Below the pieces are notes generated by a model that worked only from the letters and a program-made list of their open reading frames with translations, was not told where the DNA came from and made no database searches. This document shows, piece by piece, positions 24,761 to 33,388 of a stretch of 64,000 nucleotides of DNA (position 1 is the stretch's first letter; every line of letters begins with the position of its first letter). This DNA comes from an uncultured Paracoccaceae bacterium (GTDB lineage: Bacteria > Pseudomonadota > Alphaproteobacteria > Rhodobacterales > Rhodobacteraceae). The translations under genes and the position numbers were made by a program. The stretch is taken from assembly GCA_938002605.1 (NCBI GenBank), contig CALLAF010000017.1, positions 62,001 through 126,000 of the forward strand, written 5' to 3'.

Positions 24761-25369
24761 TTAAAATTCCACGCCGATTTGCGCTTTGATCCCTGATCGG
24801 AACGGGTGTTTAACCAGTTCCATTTCCGTCACAAGGTCAGCCATTTCGATCAAGTCTTCGTGGGCGTTGCGGCCCGTGAGCACGACATGGGTCATTGGTG
24901 GCTTATGATCACGCAAGAATGCCACAACCTCTTCGGCGCTGACATAGTCATAGCGGATGGCGATGTTGATTTCATCCAAGAGCACCATGTGATTGGTTTC
25001 GTCCACGATGAGCTCTTTGGCCTTGGCCCAAGCGGCCTGCGCCATTTCGGTGTCGCGTGATTTGTCTTGGGTTTCCCAAGTAAACCCTTCGCCCATTGTG
25101 TGGAACGCGCAGGTGTCCGAAAACTTGGCTAAGATCAGATCGCGTTCTCCGGTGGACATGCCCCCCTTGATGAACTGTACGACCGCGCATTTCATGTCAT
25201 GTGCAATGCAGCGAAAAATCATGCCAAACGCGGCAGAGGATTTGCCCTTACCCTTGCCCGTGTGCACGATGACCAAACCCTTTTGATCAGTCTTTGTGGC
25301 CATGATTTTGTCGCGGGCGACTTTTTTCTTGGCCATTTTCATTGCGTGACGGTCGGTGTCTTCGGTCAT
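24761..25369 (-). CDS. cobO: cob(I)yrinic acid a,c-diamide adenosyltransferase
   Basis: 202 aa of the CobA/CobO/BtuR family. The P-loop variant HTGKGKGKSSAAFGM lies near residues 36-50, and DEINIAIRYDYV and VVLTGRNAHEDLI are typical. It transfers the adenosyl group of ATP to Co(I) corrinoids. An AGGAG site ahead of the ATG supports the start. The Lys-rich N-terminus before the P-loop is normal. It is the last biosynthetic gene of the riboswitch-led leftward block. Confidence 0.93.
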   Translation of the reverse strand: MTEDTDRHAMKMAKKKVARDKIMATKTDQKGLVIVHTGKGKGKSSAAFGMIFRCIAHDMKCAVVQFIKGGMSTGERDLILAKFSDTCAFHTMGEGFTWETQDKSRDTEMAQAAWAKAKELIVDETNHMVLLDEINIAIRYDYVSAEEVVAFLRDHKPPMTHVVLTGRNAHEDLIEMADLVTEMELVKHPFRSGIKAQIGVEF

Positions 25370-25443
25370 TGCGGGCTCCTCTTTTGAAAAGACAGTACCC
25401 GCATGACGACGGGCGGTACAGAGCGTACCGCCCGGTTTTGTTT

Positions 25444-26658
25444 TTATTCAGCCGGAACCATTGGCTGGCTTTCGACCCGGCCAAAGTGCCGACGGTTCAG
25501 GTATAGCACCAGTCCAACCATCGCGAATTGGAACATCAGTGCTGCCGCACTAAGTACCCAGAAAGCAGTGCCAAACTTTACGATCAAACCAGTTGCGACA
25601 AGCCCTTTGTTGATCCAAAAGTGCATCATCACAGAGAGCGCAACGCCGGGACAAACCAACGCGTAAGAACCCGGTGAATTGCCTTCCCCGCGCAAGAACG
25701 CATCAGCGTAGCCTTGGCGACGCAGGACAATCAGCCCCATCAGCGCAAAGGCAAATTGCACGGCAAGAATTTTTGTCAGCAGCACGAGTGTCTCGGCGTT
25801 CGTGACATGAACGTCAAATGTTGTGTGCAGCCCGTGGTTTTGACGTAGCATCATAATGCCAAGTACGGTCAATAACGGTACGACAACCATCAATGTTGGT
25901 CCGCTTTCTTTGGCGGTGCCAAAGTGCAGCATTGAATTGAACGCGGTGATTGCAGCGATTGCAGCATAAAGTGCGGCAACCGTGCCCATGGCGGTCGAAA
26001 GAACAAGGCTTGTCCCAACGGTTAGGGGAACCTGGCTCATCGCGGCGGGCGAAGAAAGGCCAACGGCGACCATCGCAAGCGCAAAGGCAGGCAGAAGTTG
26101 TGCAAAAGAGTTATGCGCAGTGACGTCAAAAATGCCGCCTTCGGACAAGATACGTCCCAAGAAGCGACCAATCTGGGCCAGCGCCAAGGTGCCGATAGCC
26201 GCAAAGGCCAGCAATGCCATAGGGAACATATACTCAACCGCGCCCCATAGGGATGGAACAAAGACGAGGCCCAGAATGAAGCCAACGTTTACGGTCATCG
26301 CCAAGGCAAACGGCATGGCGAGAAGCTGGGTTTCTGCATTTGTTTCGCACAGCTTTGCGTAGCTTTCGGTCTTTTTGAACTGTGACAGTTGGGACAGGTT
26401 CCAGATCAACGATTTGATGTTCAAAAATGCGAAACCCGCGATCCCGGTGACGGCCACTAAAATCGCGACCTTCATACCAGCGCTGCCAGCAGACCAAGCG
26501 CGCAAGATGTCTTCAAAGACGGGTACGGGTTGGCCTGGGTGCGGCACCCAGAACATCAAGTACATAAAAAACGTGACGGCTAACCCGCCCGCGCCGAGCG
26601 AGGCTAGAAAGTAAAGTGGCGAATAGCTGTCCGCCGGACGTGCATTTTGATGTGCCAT
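25444..26658 (-). CDS. polytopic membrane protein, TsoY-like
   Basis: 404 aa from the ATG at 26658 (GGAG site before it) with about ten hydrophobic segments spread over the whole length, e.g. VTFFMYLMFWVPH, VAILVAVTGIAGFAFLN, MALLAFAAIGTLALAQ. It starts MAHQNARPADSYSPLYFLAS, which I associate with TsoY-family (seleno)proteins, loosely reminiscent of TehA/SLAC1-type channels; this assignment is from memory and moderate. No selenocysteine is evident. It sits between cobN and cobO but has two palindromic sites in front of it, so it probably has its own control. Confidence 0.6.
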   Translation of the reverse strand: MAHQNARPADSYSPLYFLASLGAGGLAVTFFMYLMFWVPHPGQPVPVFEDILRAWSAGSAGMKVAILVAVTGIAGFAFLNIKSLIWNLSQLSQFKKTESYAKLCETNAETQLLAMPFALAMTVNVGFILGLVFVPSLWGAVEYMFPMALLAFAAIGTLALAQIGRFLGRILSEGGIFDVTAHNSFAQLLPAFALAMVAVGLSSPAAMSQVPLTVGTSLVLSTAMGTVAALYAAIAAITAFNSMLHFGTAKESGPTLMVVVPLLTVLGIMMLRQNHGLHTTFDVHVTNAETLVLLTKILAVQFAFALMGLIVLRRQGYADAFLRGEGNSPGSYALVCPGVALSVMMHFWINKGLVATGLIVKFGTAFWVLSAAALMFQFAMVGLVLYLNRRHFGRVESQPMVPAE

Positions 26659-26674
26659 TTTGAGTCTCCATAGC

Positions 26675-26698
26675 ATACATTTCAAATATGGAATGTAT
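26675..26698 (-). promoter_or_regulatory. palindromic operator, proximal copy
   Basis: ATACATT (26675-26681) and AATGTAT (26692-26698) form a near-perfect 24-bp palindrome whose centre is TTCAAATATGG. It lies 17-40 bases before the membrane-protein start. A second copy of the same sequence starts 44 bases farther upstream. Size and AT-rich symmetry suit a winged-helix dimer such as an ArsR-family repressor. Confidence 0.6.
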
Positions 26699-26717
26699 TA
26701 GAGGTGACTCATTCCGC

Positions 26718-26743
26718 AATACATGTCAAGTATGAAATGTATT
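26718..26743 (-). promoter_or_regulatory. palindromic operator, distal copy
   Basis: AATACAT (26718-26724) and ATGTATT (26737-26743) bracket GTCAAGTATGAA. Aligned with the proximal copy it gives the consensus ATACATnTCAArTATGrAAT then GTAT. The site overlaps the stop codon of cobN. The centre-to-centre distance of about 44 bases is close to four helical turns, allowing two dimers on the same face. Confidence 0.6.
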
Positions 26744-29700
26744 AAGGGGCCTCATCTATAACCGCAGCAATCCGTGCGCGCGCGGAATTGGATTTGGGGT
26801 GCCAAAGTTCACGGTCGATTGCCTCTTGCAGGCGCTGCGCAATCTCACGCAGGGCCGGGGCGTTTGCATCAGCAATAAATGAACGCGTATCATCATCGTT
26901 GATGAACGCGTCCTCGACCAGATCAAAGTGGTGGTTTTGAACGGCCCCTGTGGTCGCGGCAAAGGCAAACAGATAATCCACCGTTGCCGCGATTTCGAAC
27001 GCGCCTTTGTAACCGTGGCGTTTGACCCCATCGATCCATTTGGGGTTTACCACGCGGCTGCGCACAACCCTCCCGATTTCATCGTCGAGCGTTCGAATCA
27101 CCGGGCGCTCCGGGCGCGAATGATCGTTGTGATAGATGGGCCGGTCTTGGCCCTGCAATGTGCTGATTGCAGCAGCGGCCCCACCTTCGAATTGATAATA
27201 GTCGTCGCTATCTAGGATGTCGTGCTCGCGGTTGTCTTGGTTTTGGACTGTGGCCTCGACCTGAGATAGCCGGGTTTCAAAGGCGGCACGGTCTTTGCGC
27301 CCGTCTTCACCGGCGCCGTAGGCATAGCTGCCCCATTCAAGGTAGGCTTCTGCAAAGTCGGATTTATCGGCCCAGATGCGTTCGTCAATCAAGGCCTGTA
27401 GCCCGGCCCCATAAGCACCGGGTTTTGATCCAAAGACGCGGGCTTGAGTGTCACCTGTTTTGGCGCGGGCAGCTGCGGGGTTGACGTCGGCGGGTTCATC
27501 AAGTGCCTGTACGGCCCGCGCGGCGCTGTCGACAAGTGCGATCAATTGCGGGAAAGCGTCACGGAAAAAACCAGAGATGCGCAACGTGACATCGACACGC
27601 GGACGCCCGAGGATGGATTGGGGCAGGATTTCAAACCCTGTAACGCGGCGGTTGGCGCTGTCCCATTTGGGCTTTACCCCCATAAGGGCCAAAGCCTGTG
27701 CGATATCATCGCCGCCGGTGCGCATATTGGCCGTGCCCCATGCCGTCACCAGCAGGCTGCGCGGCCAATCGCCGTGGTCTTGCAGATGTTTTTCAATCAG
27801 CAGGCTTGCGGATTTCCAGCCAAGTGCCCAAGCGGTTGGGGTCGGGACGGCCCGGCTATCCACACTATAGAAATTGCGCCCAGTTGGCAGCACATCTAAA
27901 CGTCCTCGGGTTGGCGCACCCGACGGGCCCGGGGCGACGAAGTGCCCCGAGAGGGCGCTGAGGAGCCCCGCCCCTTCGGCAGGGCCGCAGCCCTGGATGG
28001 TGGGCAAGATGGAACCCAAAATTTCATCTAGAACGGCTTGTGCCGCTCGCGGGGTGAACCCCGCATCGCCCCACCCGCCGTCCCGCAGCCCGCGCTGGCA
28101 CAATGATTCGAGCCGTTCCACCGTGTCGCCATTTGTTCGCCATGCATCATCATTCATGAGCGCAGGCGGTTTGACTGTCGCCAGTGCGCCTAAGTCGCAA
28201 TCTAGCGGGTCGATATTAAGGCTTAGGTCATCGGCAAGCGCGCGCAACAGCGAGGCGTTCTTGCCCACCCCGTCTCCGCGTGGCACCCTTGCCAGGGCAA
28301 TCGCCAGATCGCGTTCTTGTTGCCCTGTGGGTGATTGCCCAAAGATGTGGAGCCCATCGCGAATTTGCGCTTCTTTGAGGTCACACAGGTAGGCATCTAG
28401 CTTGCCCAGATCACCGTCGCTGTCCCCTGTAAACCCGGCATCCTTTGACAGGCCTGTAACCTCGGAAAGTGATAGGATTTCTTTGCGCAGATGGGTGATG
28501 CGGCGCGGATCGACGCCTGCGGCCTCGTAGTATTCATCGACCAAAGCTTCGAGATCGCGCATGGGTCCATAGCTTTCGGCCCGCGTCAGCGGCGGTGTCA
28601 GATGGTCGATAATGACGGCAGATGTGCGCCGTTTGGCTTGCGTTCCTTCACCCGGGTCGTTGACGATAAATGGGTAGATGTGGGGCGTGGGTCCAAAGAC
28701 GGCTTCGGGCCAGCAGGTTTCGGATAGGGCAACAGCTTTCCCGGGGAGCCATTCGAGGTTTCCGTGTTTGCCCATATGCACGATGGCATCCGCGCCCCAG
28801 TGGTTGCGCAACCAAAAATAGAAGGCGAGGTAGTTATGGGGCGGAACGAGATCGGGAGAATGGAATGTTTCGGTGGGGTCGATATTATACCCCCGTGCCG
28901 GCTGAAGACCAACGACTGCACTGCCATAGCGATGGATTGAAAGGGCAAAGCCCTTTTGCGCCTCCGGCGGGAGTATTTTTCGCGATGTGATGAAGGGGTC
29001 GTCTGCAGGTTGCCCCCAGCGCGATGTGATTTGGTCCTTTATCTCCCACGGCAGCGCGTCAAAATATTGCCGGTAGATGTCGAGCGGCAGGAATTCACCG
29101 CCCTCTTTGTCGGCCCGATCTGTCAACCAGTTGGTTGGTCCCAGCATGATGGTTTGCATCATTGCAGCGCTATCGGCGGGTGGTGTGACCTGATGCCCGG
29201 ATGATTTGAGCAGGTTCAGCACATGTACCGTGGCGGCGGGCGTATCGAGCCCGACCCCATTGGCCAGCCGCCCGTCTTTGTTGGGGTAGTTGGCGAGGAT
29301 CAGGGCCGTTTTTTGCTCTGCGGGTTTGGTACGGCGCAGGTTTGCCCAATTGCGCGCAAGTTGGCTGGTGAAATCAATGCGGTCGCCTAGGGCTTGGTAG
29401 GATGCGATGGGGCATTGGGTGGCGTCATCAAAGAAGGCTTCGCCTTTAAAGCTGACAGCGCGGGACAAGATGCGCCCGTCAACTTCGGGGAGGGCCACGT
29501 TCATGGCAATGTCGCGTGCTGTCAGCCCGTGCAAACCGTCTCGCCATGAGGCTTCGTCTGCGCCCGAAAGGATCACCTGAAAGACCGGCGCATGGTTGGC
29601 AAGTAGTGGGTTTGTAGGGCTGTCGTCACCGTCATGGGGGCTGCCCACGGCGAACGCTGTACAGTTTAAGATGACATCTGGCGGGTGGGCCGCGAACAGT

Positions 29701-30452
29701 TGATCCAACGTGGCGCGGCTGATCGGGTCTTTGAGCGAGGCCACGAAGATCGGCAAAGGGTTCAACCCTGCGCGCATGAGGCTGCGGGTGAGCCTGTTGA
29801 TTGGGTTCAGCCCGCCGCCTTGGACAAGTGCGCGATAGAAGATGATCGGCACGATTGGCGCGTCCGTCGTCCAATCGGCTTGCGCGGCCGCGCTATCGGC
29901 GATTCCGGCACCGGGCCAATAGACCCCTGCGCGTAACAATGGGCTGGCGGCGGCGGGTTTTTCTGACCCGTCTAACATCGCGCGCGCATAGCTCAGTAGG
30001 TTGCCGCTGTTTTGCGGGCCGCCTTCGACAAAATACGACCAAAGCGCGTCGTAATCGGTGCCCGAGACCGTCGAGAGTTCGCGTAACTCTTGATCGGGTT
30101 TGTCGTCGCCGGGCAGGGCGACAAAAGGGATGCCCGCATCATGCAAACGTGCCGCGTATTGCGTTAGCCCGTATTTCCAATAGCCTGCGCCGCCCAAAAT
30201 GCGTGCGATCACGAGCCGCGATTTCGTTGCGCAATCGTCAAGATGCAGATCCACCGACATCGGGTGTTGCAGGTGCATCATATTCGCTAATCGCAGGCTC
30301 GGTGGATTGTCCATTAGTGCGCGTGCTTCGGATAATGCAGCCAATTCGGTATCTGCGGCTGAGATGATCACCACATCAGCAGGGGTTTGGCCAAGATCGA
30401 CAGGTTCAGATCCGTCAGAGATTGCCCCCGGTGTCGCCGCTAGAAGGTGCAT
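26742..30452 (-). CDS. cobN: cobaltochelatase subunit CobN
   Basis: 1236 aa, the expected size for the large subunit of the aerobic, ATP-dependent cobalt chelatase (CobNST). It inserts Co(II) into hydrogenobyrinic acid a,c-diamide. Recognisable CobN/BchH-type blocks include WGANAIVHMGKHGNLEW-like HWGADAIVHMGKHGNLEWLP, YPNKDGRLANGVGLDTPAAT and the C-terminal YHNDHSRPERPVIRTLDDEI and WIDGVKRHGYKGAFEIAATV. CobS and CobT are not in the window. It starts 205 bases after the GNAT gene; a small rightward gene occupies that gap. Confidence 0.95.
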   Translation of the reverse strand: MHLLAATPGAISDGSEPVDLGQTPADVVIISAADTELAALSEARALMDNPPSLRLANMMHLQHPMSVDLHLDDCATKSRLVIARILGGAGYWKYGLTQYAARLHDAGIPFVALPGDDKPDQELRELSTVSGTDYDALWSYFVEGGPQNSGNLLSYARAMLDGSEKPAAASPLLRAGVYWPGAGIADSAAAQADWTTDAPIVPIIFYRALVQGGGLNPINRLTRSLMRAGLNPLPIFVASLKDPISRATLDQLFAAHPPDVILNCTAFAVGSPHDGDDSPTNPLLANHAPVFQVILSGADEASWRDGLHGLTARDIAMNVALPEVDGRILSRAVSFKGEAFFDDATQCPIASYQALGDRIDFTSQLARNWANLRRTKPAEQKTALILANYPNKDGRLANGVGLDTPAATVHVLNLLKSSGHQVTPPADSAAMMQTIMLGPTNWLTDRADKEGGEFLPLDIYRQYFDALPWEIKDQITSRWGQPADDPFITSRKILPPEAQKGFALSIHRYGSAVVGLQPARGYNIDPTETFHSPDLVPPHNYLAFYFWLRNHWGADAIVHMGKHGNLEWLPGKAVALSETCWPEAVFGPTPHIYPFIVNDPGEGTQAKRRTSAVIIDHLTPPLTRAESYGPMRDLEALVDEYYEAAGVDPRRITHLRKEILSLSEVTGLSKDAGFTGDSDGDLGKLDAYLCDLKEAQIRDGLHIFGQSPTGQQERDLAIALARVPRGDGVGKNASLLRALADDLSLNIDPLDCDLGALATVKPPALMNDDAWRTNGDTVERLESLCQRGLRDGGWGDAGFTPRAAQAVLDEILGSILPTIQGCGPAEGAGLLSALSGHFVAPGPSGAPTRGRLDVLPTGRNFYSVDSRAVPTPTAWALGWKSASLLIEKHLQDHGDWPRSLLVTAWGTANMRTGGDDIAQALALMGVKPKWDSANRRVTGFEILPQSILGRPRVDVTLRISGFFRDAFPQLIALVDSAARAVQALDEPADVNPAAARAKTGDTQARVFGSKPGAYGAGLQALIDERIWADKSDFAEAYLEWGSYAYGAGEDGRKDRAAFETRLSQVEATVQNQDNREHDILDSDDYYQFEGGAAAAISTLQGQDRPIYHNDHSRPERPVIRTLDDEIGRVVRSRVVNPKWIDGVKRHGYKGAFEIAATVDYLFAFAATTGAVQNHHFDLVEDAFINDDDTRSFIADANAPALREIAQRLQEAIDRELWHPKSNSARARIAAVIDEAP

Positions 30453-30499
30453 TTACGAATCCCGCGTGTTAGTGCCTGTCTGAACAAGAGGTCAAAACC

Positions 30500-30655
30500 A
30501 TGGATTACAAAGCCGCAGGCGCGCCGAAATTGGGCAAAAACGCCCCAAAGTACACAGAGCATAACGCGCATGGTTCGCGCAAAAAGCCGTTTGGCGCGCG
30601 CGAAGATAAGGCCGCTTTGTTGGCCCGGATGAAAAAAGCCGCTGAGAAAAAGTAG
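30500..30655 (+). CDS. small basic conserved-type protein (51 aa)
   Basis: A 51-aa frame, start MDYKAAGAPKLGKNAPKYTE, end LLARMKKAAEKK, preceded by a good ribosome site (AAGAGGT) 7 bases before the ATG. Lys/Arg/Ala-rich with a predicted C-terminal helix; I recall similar ~50-aa proteins in other Rhodobacteraceae, without a known function. It may bind nucleic acid or ribosomes, judging from charge only. It lies on the plus strand, divergent from cobN and ending 2 bases short of the GNAT stop, in the middle of a leftward operon. Confidence 0.7.
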   Translation: MDYKAAGAPKLGKNAPKYTEHNAHGSRKKPFGAREDKAALLARMKKAAEKK

Positions 30656-30657
30656 CG

Positions 30658-31107
30658 TCACAGCCGCTTTTCCATAAAGATCGAGCTATTGGCGGTCTCG
30701 TAATCGCCAAACGGGCCGCAAACGTCAAAGCCGTGGCGCGCATAGAGCTTGTGTGCTGCGTGTAGCAGGTTGCCTGTTTCAAGCTTAATCTCGGGCAGTT
30801 TTAGTTCTATTGCTTGATCTTCGATTTGGCGCATCAGCGCGTCCGCAATCCCTTTGCCGCGTGCGTCCGGGTCCACAAACATGGATTTGACTTCGCCGTA
30901 GTCACCGTAAACCTTCAGCGCACCGGTACCTAAAATCTGATCGCCGATCCGGGCAGTAAAAAAGTAGATATTATCTGCAACTAGATCGTCGATTTCGAGG
31001 TAATAGTTGTCTTCGGGCGGAAACAGAGATGCCATCAATGCGTGGCTTTGCCGGAGCAAAGCTGTCGCCTGTGGATGATGAGGGTCTGTGCGTGCGATGA
31101 TGATCAT
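30658..31107 (-). CDS. GNAT family N-acetyltransferase
   Basis: 149 aa. The acetyl-CoA binding signature is present as VKSMFVDPDARGKGIADALM (motif A, R/Q-x-x-G-x-G/A), with YARHGFDVCGPFGDY as motif B. The acceptor is unknown. Its ATG overlaps the cobW stop by 4 bases (ATGA), so it is part of the cobalamin operon by translation, yet no acetylation step is known in B12 synthesis. Confidence 0.85.
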   Translation of the reverse strand: MIIIARTDPHHPQATALLRQSHALMASLFPPEDNYYLEIDDLVADNIYFFTARIGDQILGTGALKVYGDYGEVKSMFVDPDARGKGIADALMRQIEDQAIELKLPEIKLETGNLLHAAHKLYARHGFDVCGPFGDYETANSSIFMEKRL

Positions 31108-32183
31108 GCTTGCAGCGCTGCCGTGATTGCTGCGTGGTCCAGACCTGCTTCGCCGATGACGACAAGTCGGGTTTCGCGCGGAGCATCCCCAAAGGGTTGG
31201 TCGAAGTAGGTGTCGACGCGTGGGCCAACCGCCTGCAGGGTCTGGCGCATTGGTTTGCCGGTGACCGCGACAAAACCTTTGAGGCGCAGGATGTTATTGG
31301 CGCGGATGACATCGGCAACTTGGGCGGCGAATGCGGGCGCATCCGCGATCTCGCCACGTGTGACGATGAAACTTTCAAATTCATCATGGCCGTGGCTGTG
31401 TTCATGATCGTGATCGTGATCGTGATCATCGTGGTCGTCATCATCATGGTGATGATGGTGGTGATGGACTTCGTGCCGCGCAGAAAGATCGGATTCGGCG
31501 CCGATCCCTTGACCCAGTAGGACATCAACGGGCAGCGCGCCCATGGAAGCCTTGATCACCTGCACACCATCCCGGCTTTCGGATTTGAGCTTGCCGGTTA
31601 ATGTCTCGGCCTCTGTTTCGGACAATAGGTCGGCCTTATTAACAACGATCATATCCGCGCAGGCGACTTGATCTTCGAAGAGTTCTGACAATGGGGTTTC
31701 GTGATCGAGGTTTTCATCCTGGGCGCGCAGCGCGTCAACAGCAGCGACATTATGGGCAAACTGGCCATCTTGGACAGCGCGCCCATCGACGACAGTAACG
31801 ACGCCATCGACGGTGACTTTGGTGGATATATCGGGCCAGTTGAACGCGCGGATCAGCGGTTGTGGCAGTGCCAGCCCAGAGGTCTCGATGACAATGTGGT
31901 CAGGCTTTTCGTCACGCGCGAGCAGCGCTTCCATTGTCGGGATGAAATCATCGGCGACAGTGCAGCAGATACAGCCGTTTGAGAGTTCAACAATATCATC
32001 TTCGGTGCAGGTCTCGATGCCGCAGCCTTTGAGGATGTCACCATCAACGCCAAGATCGCCAAATTCATTAATGATCAACGCGATGCGCTTGCCTTGGGCG
32101 TTTTGGAGCATGTGGCGGATCAGCGTTGTTTTACCAGCGCCAAGAAAACCGGTGACAACTGTAGCGGGGATTTTTGCGGGCAT
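31104..32183 (-). CDS. cobW: CobW, G3E-family GTPase with His/Asp-rich metal segment
   Basis: 359 aa from the ATG at 32183 (AGGAG site upstream). Walker A GFLGAGKTTLIRH, the metal-binding CxCC in NGCICCTV, the base-recognition VNKADLL, and a CobW C-terminal domain. Between them, about residues 238-275, lies a run of His and Asp (HHHHHHHDDDDHDDHDHDHD then more) expected to bind cobalt or zinc. CobW is thought to be a cobalt metallochaperone that delivers Co to CobN. It lies in the riboswitch-controlled operon. Confidence 0.93.
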   Translation of the reverse strand: MPAKIPATVVTGFLGAGKTTLIRHMLQNAQGKRIALIINEFGDLGVDGDILKGCGIETCTEDDIVELSNGCICCTVADDFIPTMEALLARDEKPDHIVIETSGLALPQPLIRAFNWPDISTKVTVDGVVTVVDGRAVQDGQFAHNVAAVDALRAQDENLDHETPLSELFEDQVACADMIVVNKADLLSETEAETLTGKLKSESRDGVQVIKASMGALPVDVLLGQGIGAESDLSARHEVHHHHHHHDDDDHDDHDHDHDHEHSHGHDEFESFIVTRGEIADAPAFAAQVADVIRANNILRLKGFVAVTGKPMRQTLQAVGPRVDTYFDQPFGDAPRETRLVVIGEAGLDHAAITAALQA

Positions 32184-32216
32184 TGGGTTGCTCCTGCTAG
32201 GGTGTTTCCAAACGGA

Positions 32217-32240
32217 ATGACGGCCCCAAGGGACCGTCAT
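32217..32240 (-). other. hairpin between the CbiM-like gene and cobW
   Basis: ATGACGG (32217-32223) and CCGTCAT (32234-32240) pair, and the inner CC/GG bases extend the stem to about ten pairs around a tiny loop. It lies 24 bases after the CbiM-like stop. No T-tract follows on the minus strand, so it may stabilise the upstream message or cause partial termination rather than end the operon. Confidence 0.5.
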
Positions 32241-32263
32241 ATGACATGTTTTGATTGGCGCGC

Positions 32264-32938
32264 CTAAGCGGCGTAAAGGCGTGGCGTAACGAGACCGCTT
32301 TTTTCAAAGCCGCGCAGGGCTTTGGCACCGGCCAGAACTGCAAGATCGACAAGCGGTTCGAGCAAGACGACGGTCATGTAAGCAGCACCAAATGTCCCGA
32401 CAGAAGCGAGGTTTTCAGCGCCGAAACCTTGGCCGTAGAAAGCCCAGAACGCAACCCAAGCCACGATCCCGCCTTGGTAAGTTGCGGACATTGCGAGCGC
32501 TTGTTTATAGCTTAGGTCGACATAAGCAGTGCCTTTGGCGATGACGTTTTTGGTCAGCGCGTGCAGGCCAAGCAGCGGCACTAGCAAGGTTGTCAGGTTC
32601 ATGCCGTATTGTGGCAGATCAAACGGGGCAAAGAACAGGCCCTGAATGAGCAACCCCGCAGCAAGACCGATGGCCGCAGGTGCGGTGCCTAGCATGAGCA
32701 GTAATGTTGACCCCATGATCAGGTGTACTTCGGAAACGCCGACGGCCATATGTGGCAGCAGTTCAAAGAAAATAAAGACGGCAATTGTTGCAATGGCTGC
32801 GCGCGCGATGAGCGATACAGCACCGCGTTCACGCAGGCTTTCCCAGATAAGTTTTACGGAATACGCGGTTGCGCCCGCAGCAGTGGCGTAAGAAAGCGCG
32901 ATTTTAGCGCCCGTGACAATTCCAGGTTCGATATGCAT
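32264..32938 (-). CDS. CbiM-like ECF-type cobalt transport permease
   Basis: 224 aa, starting MHIEPGIVTGAKIALSYATA, the CbiM hallmark in which the N-terminal Met-x-His coordinates Co(II)/Ni(II). About six hydrophobic helices follow, with VSEVHLIMGSTLLLMLG as the conserved loop-helix carrying the second His. CbiN, CbiQ and CbiO partners are absent nearby, so it may work alone or with proteins coded elsewhere. It is the first gene after the cobalamin riboswitch, as expected of a B12-repressed cobalt importer. Confidence 0.85.
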   Translation of the reverse strand: MHIEPGIVTGAKIALSYATAAGATAYSVKLIWESLRERGAVSLIARAAIATIAVFIFFELLPHMAVGVSEVHLIMGSTLLLMLGTAPAAIGLAAGLLIQGLFFAPFDLPQYGMNLTTLLVPLLGLHALTKNVIAKGTAYVDLSYKQALAMSATYQGGIVAWVAFWAFYGQGFGAENLASVGTFGAAYMTVVLLEPLVDLAVLAGAKALRGFEKSGLVTPRLYAA

Positions 32939-32984
32939 AGTTCTATCCTTGCTTTGCCGTCATCCCCGACGGCCGTTACGATAT

Positions 32985-33162
32985 GATGCAAGGCTGGTCT
33001 CCTGGCTTGCGGGTCGATGCGTCTTGCTGCCTTCCCGGGTTTCCCCAGTGGCGTTGTAACAAGACACTCTCCGCATACAGTCGCGGGGGCGGCTGTGGCA
33101 TGGGGTCTCCGGTTCGGATCGACCTTTCCACATTCCCATTTCATCCCCAGATGCTTGGCATC
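32985..33162 (-). promoter_or_regulatory. cobalamin riboswitch
   Basis: On the minus strand the core elements appear in order: GCCACAGCCGCCCCCGCGAC, TGTATGCGG, GCCACTGGG, CCGGGAAGGC and the B12 box AGCCAGGAGACC (33007-32996). The ends pair as P1: GATGCCAAGC (from 33162) with GCCTTGCATC (to 32985). It ends 46 bases before the CbiM-like start. It should lower expression of the cobalt import, CobW and CobN genes when adenosylcobalamin is plentiful. Confidence 0.95.
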
Positions 33163-33388
33163 AACGGGGAACCGTGCCCTATGTATGTGCGCTGGTGGAC
33201 CCGGTTACGTCAAGGCAGAATGCGACATTTGGCGGTCGTTGCGCGCCGTTCGGGGTGTTGTATCTCATGTGGGCGCAATATCTTGTGGATAAGTCGTGCG
33301 ATGTTGGCACATCCTGCGTCTGCATCGTTGACAGGTCGCGTGTCGGGCGCTCATGGTTTTGATATAAAGGAATCACAGGGATTGCCCT

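Noticed and set aside
27444-27899. Long open frame antisense to cobN
   Set aside because: It mirrors the GC-rich codons of cobN on the other strand, has no ribosome site and reads as low-complexity Arg/Pro/Ala sequence.
31380-31475. Apparent simple-sequence DNA repeat (ATGATG/GATCGT type)
   Set aside because: It is explained by the His/Asp codons of cobW; the similar run near 48130-48230 is explained by the CbiX tail.
31104-31528. Met/Thr/Ile-rich and Val/Ile-rich frames over the His codon run of cobW
   Set aside because: The GATCAT-type repeats produce artificial low-complexity proteins in every other frame; only the His/Asp frame fits CobW.
33328-33368. TTGACA followed by a TATAAA as promoter of smc
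   Set aside because: The spacing is about 29 bases, far from the usual 16-18, and no alternative -10 is good.
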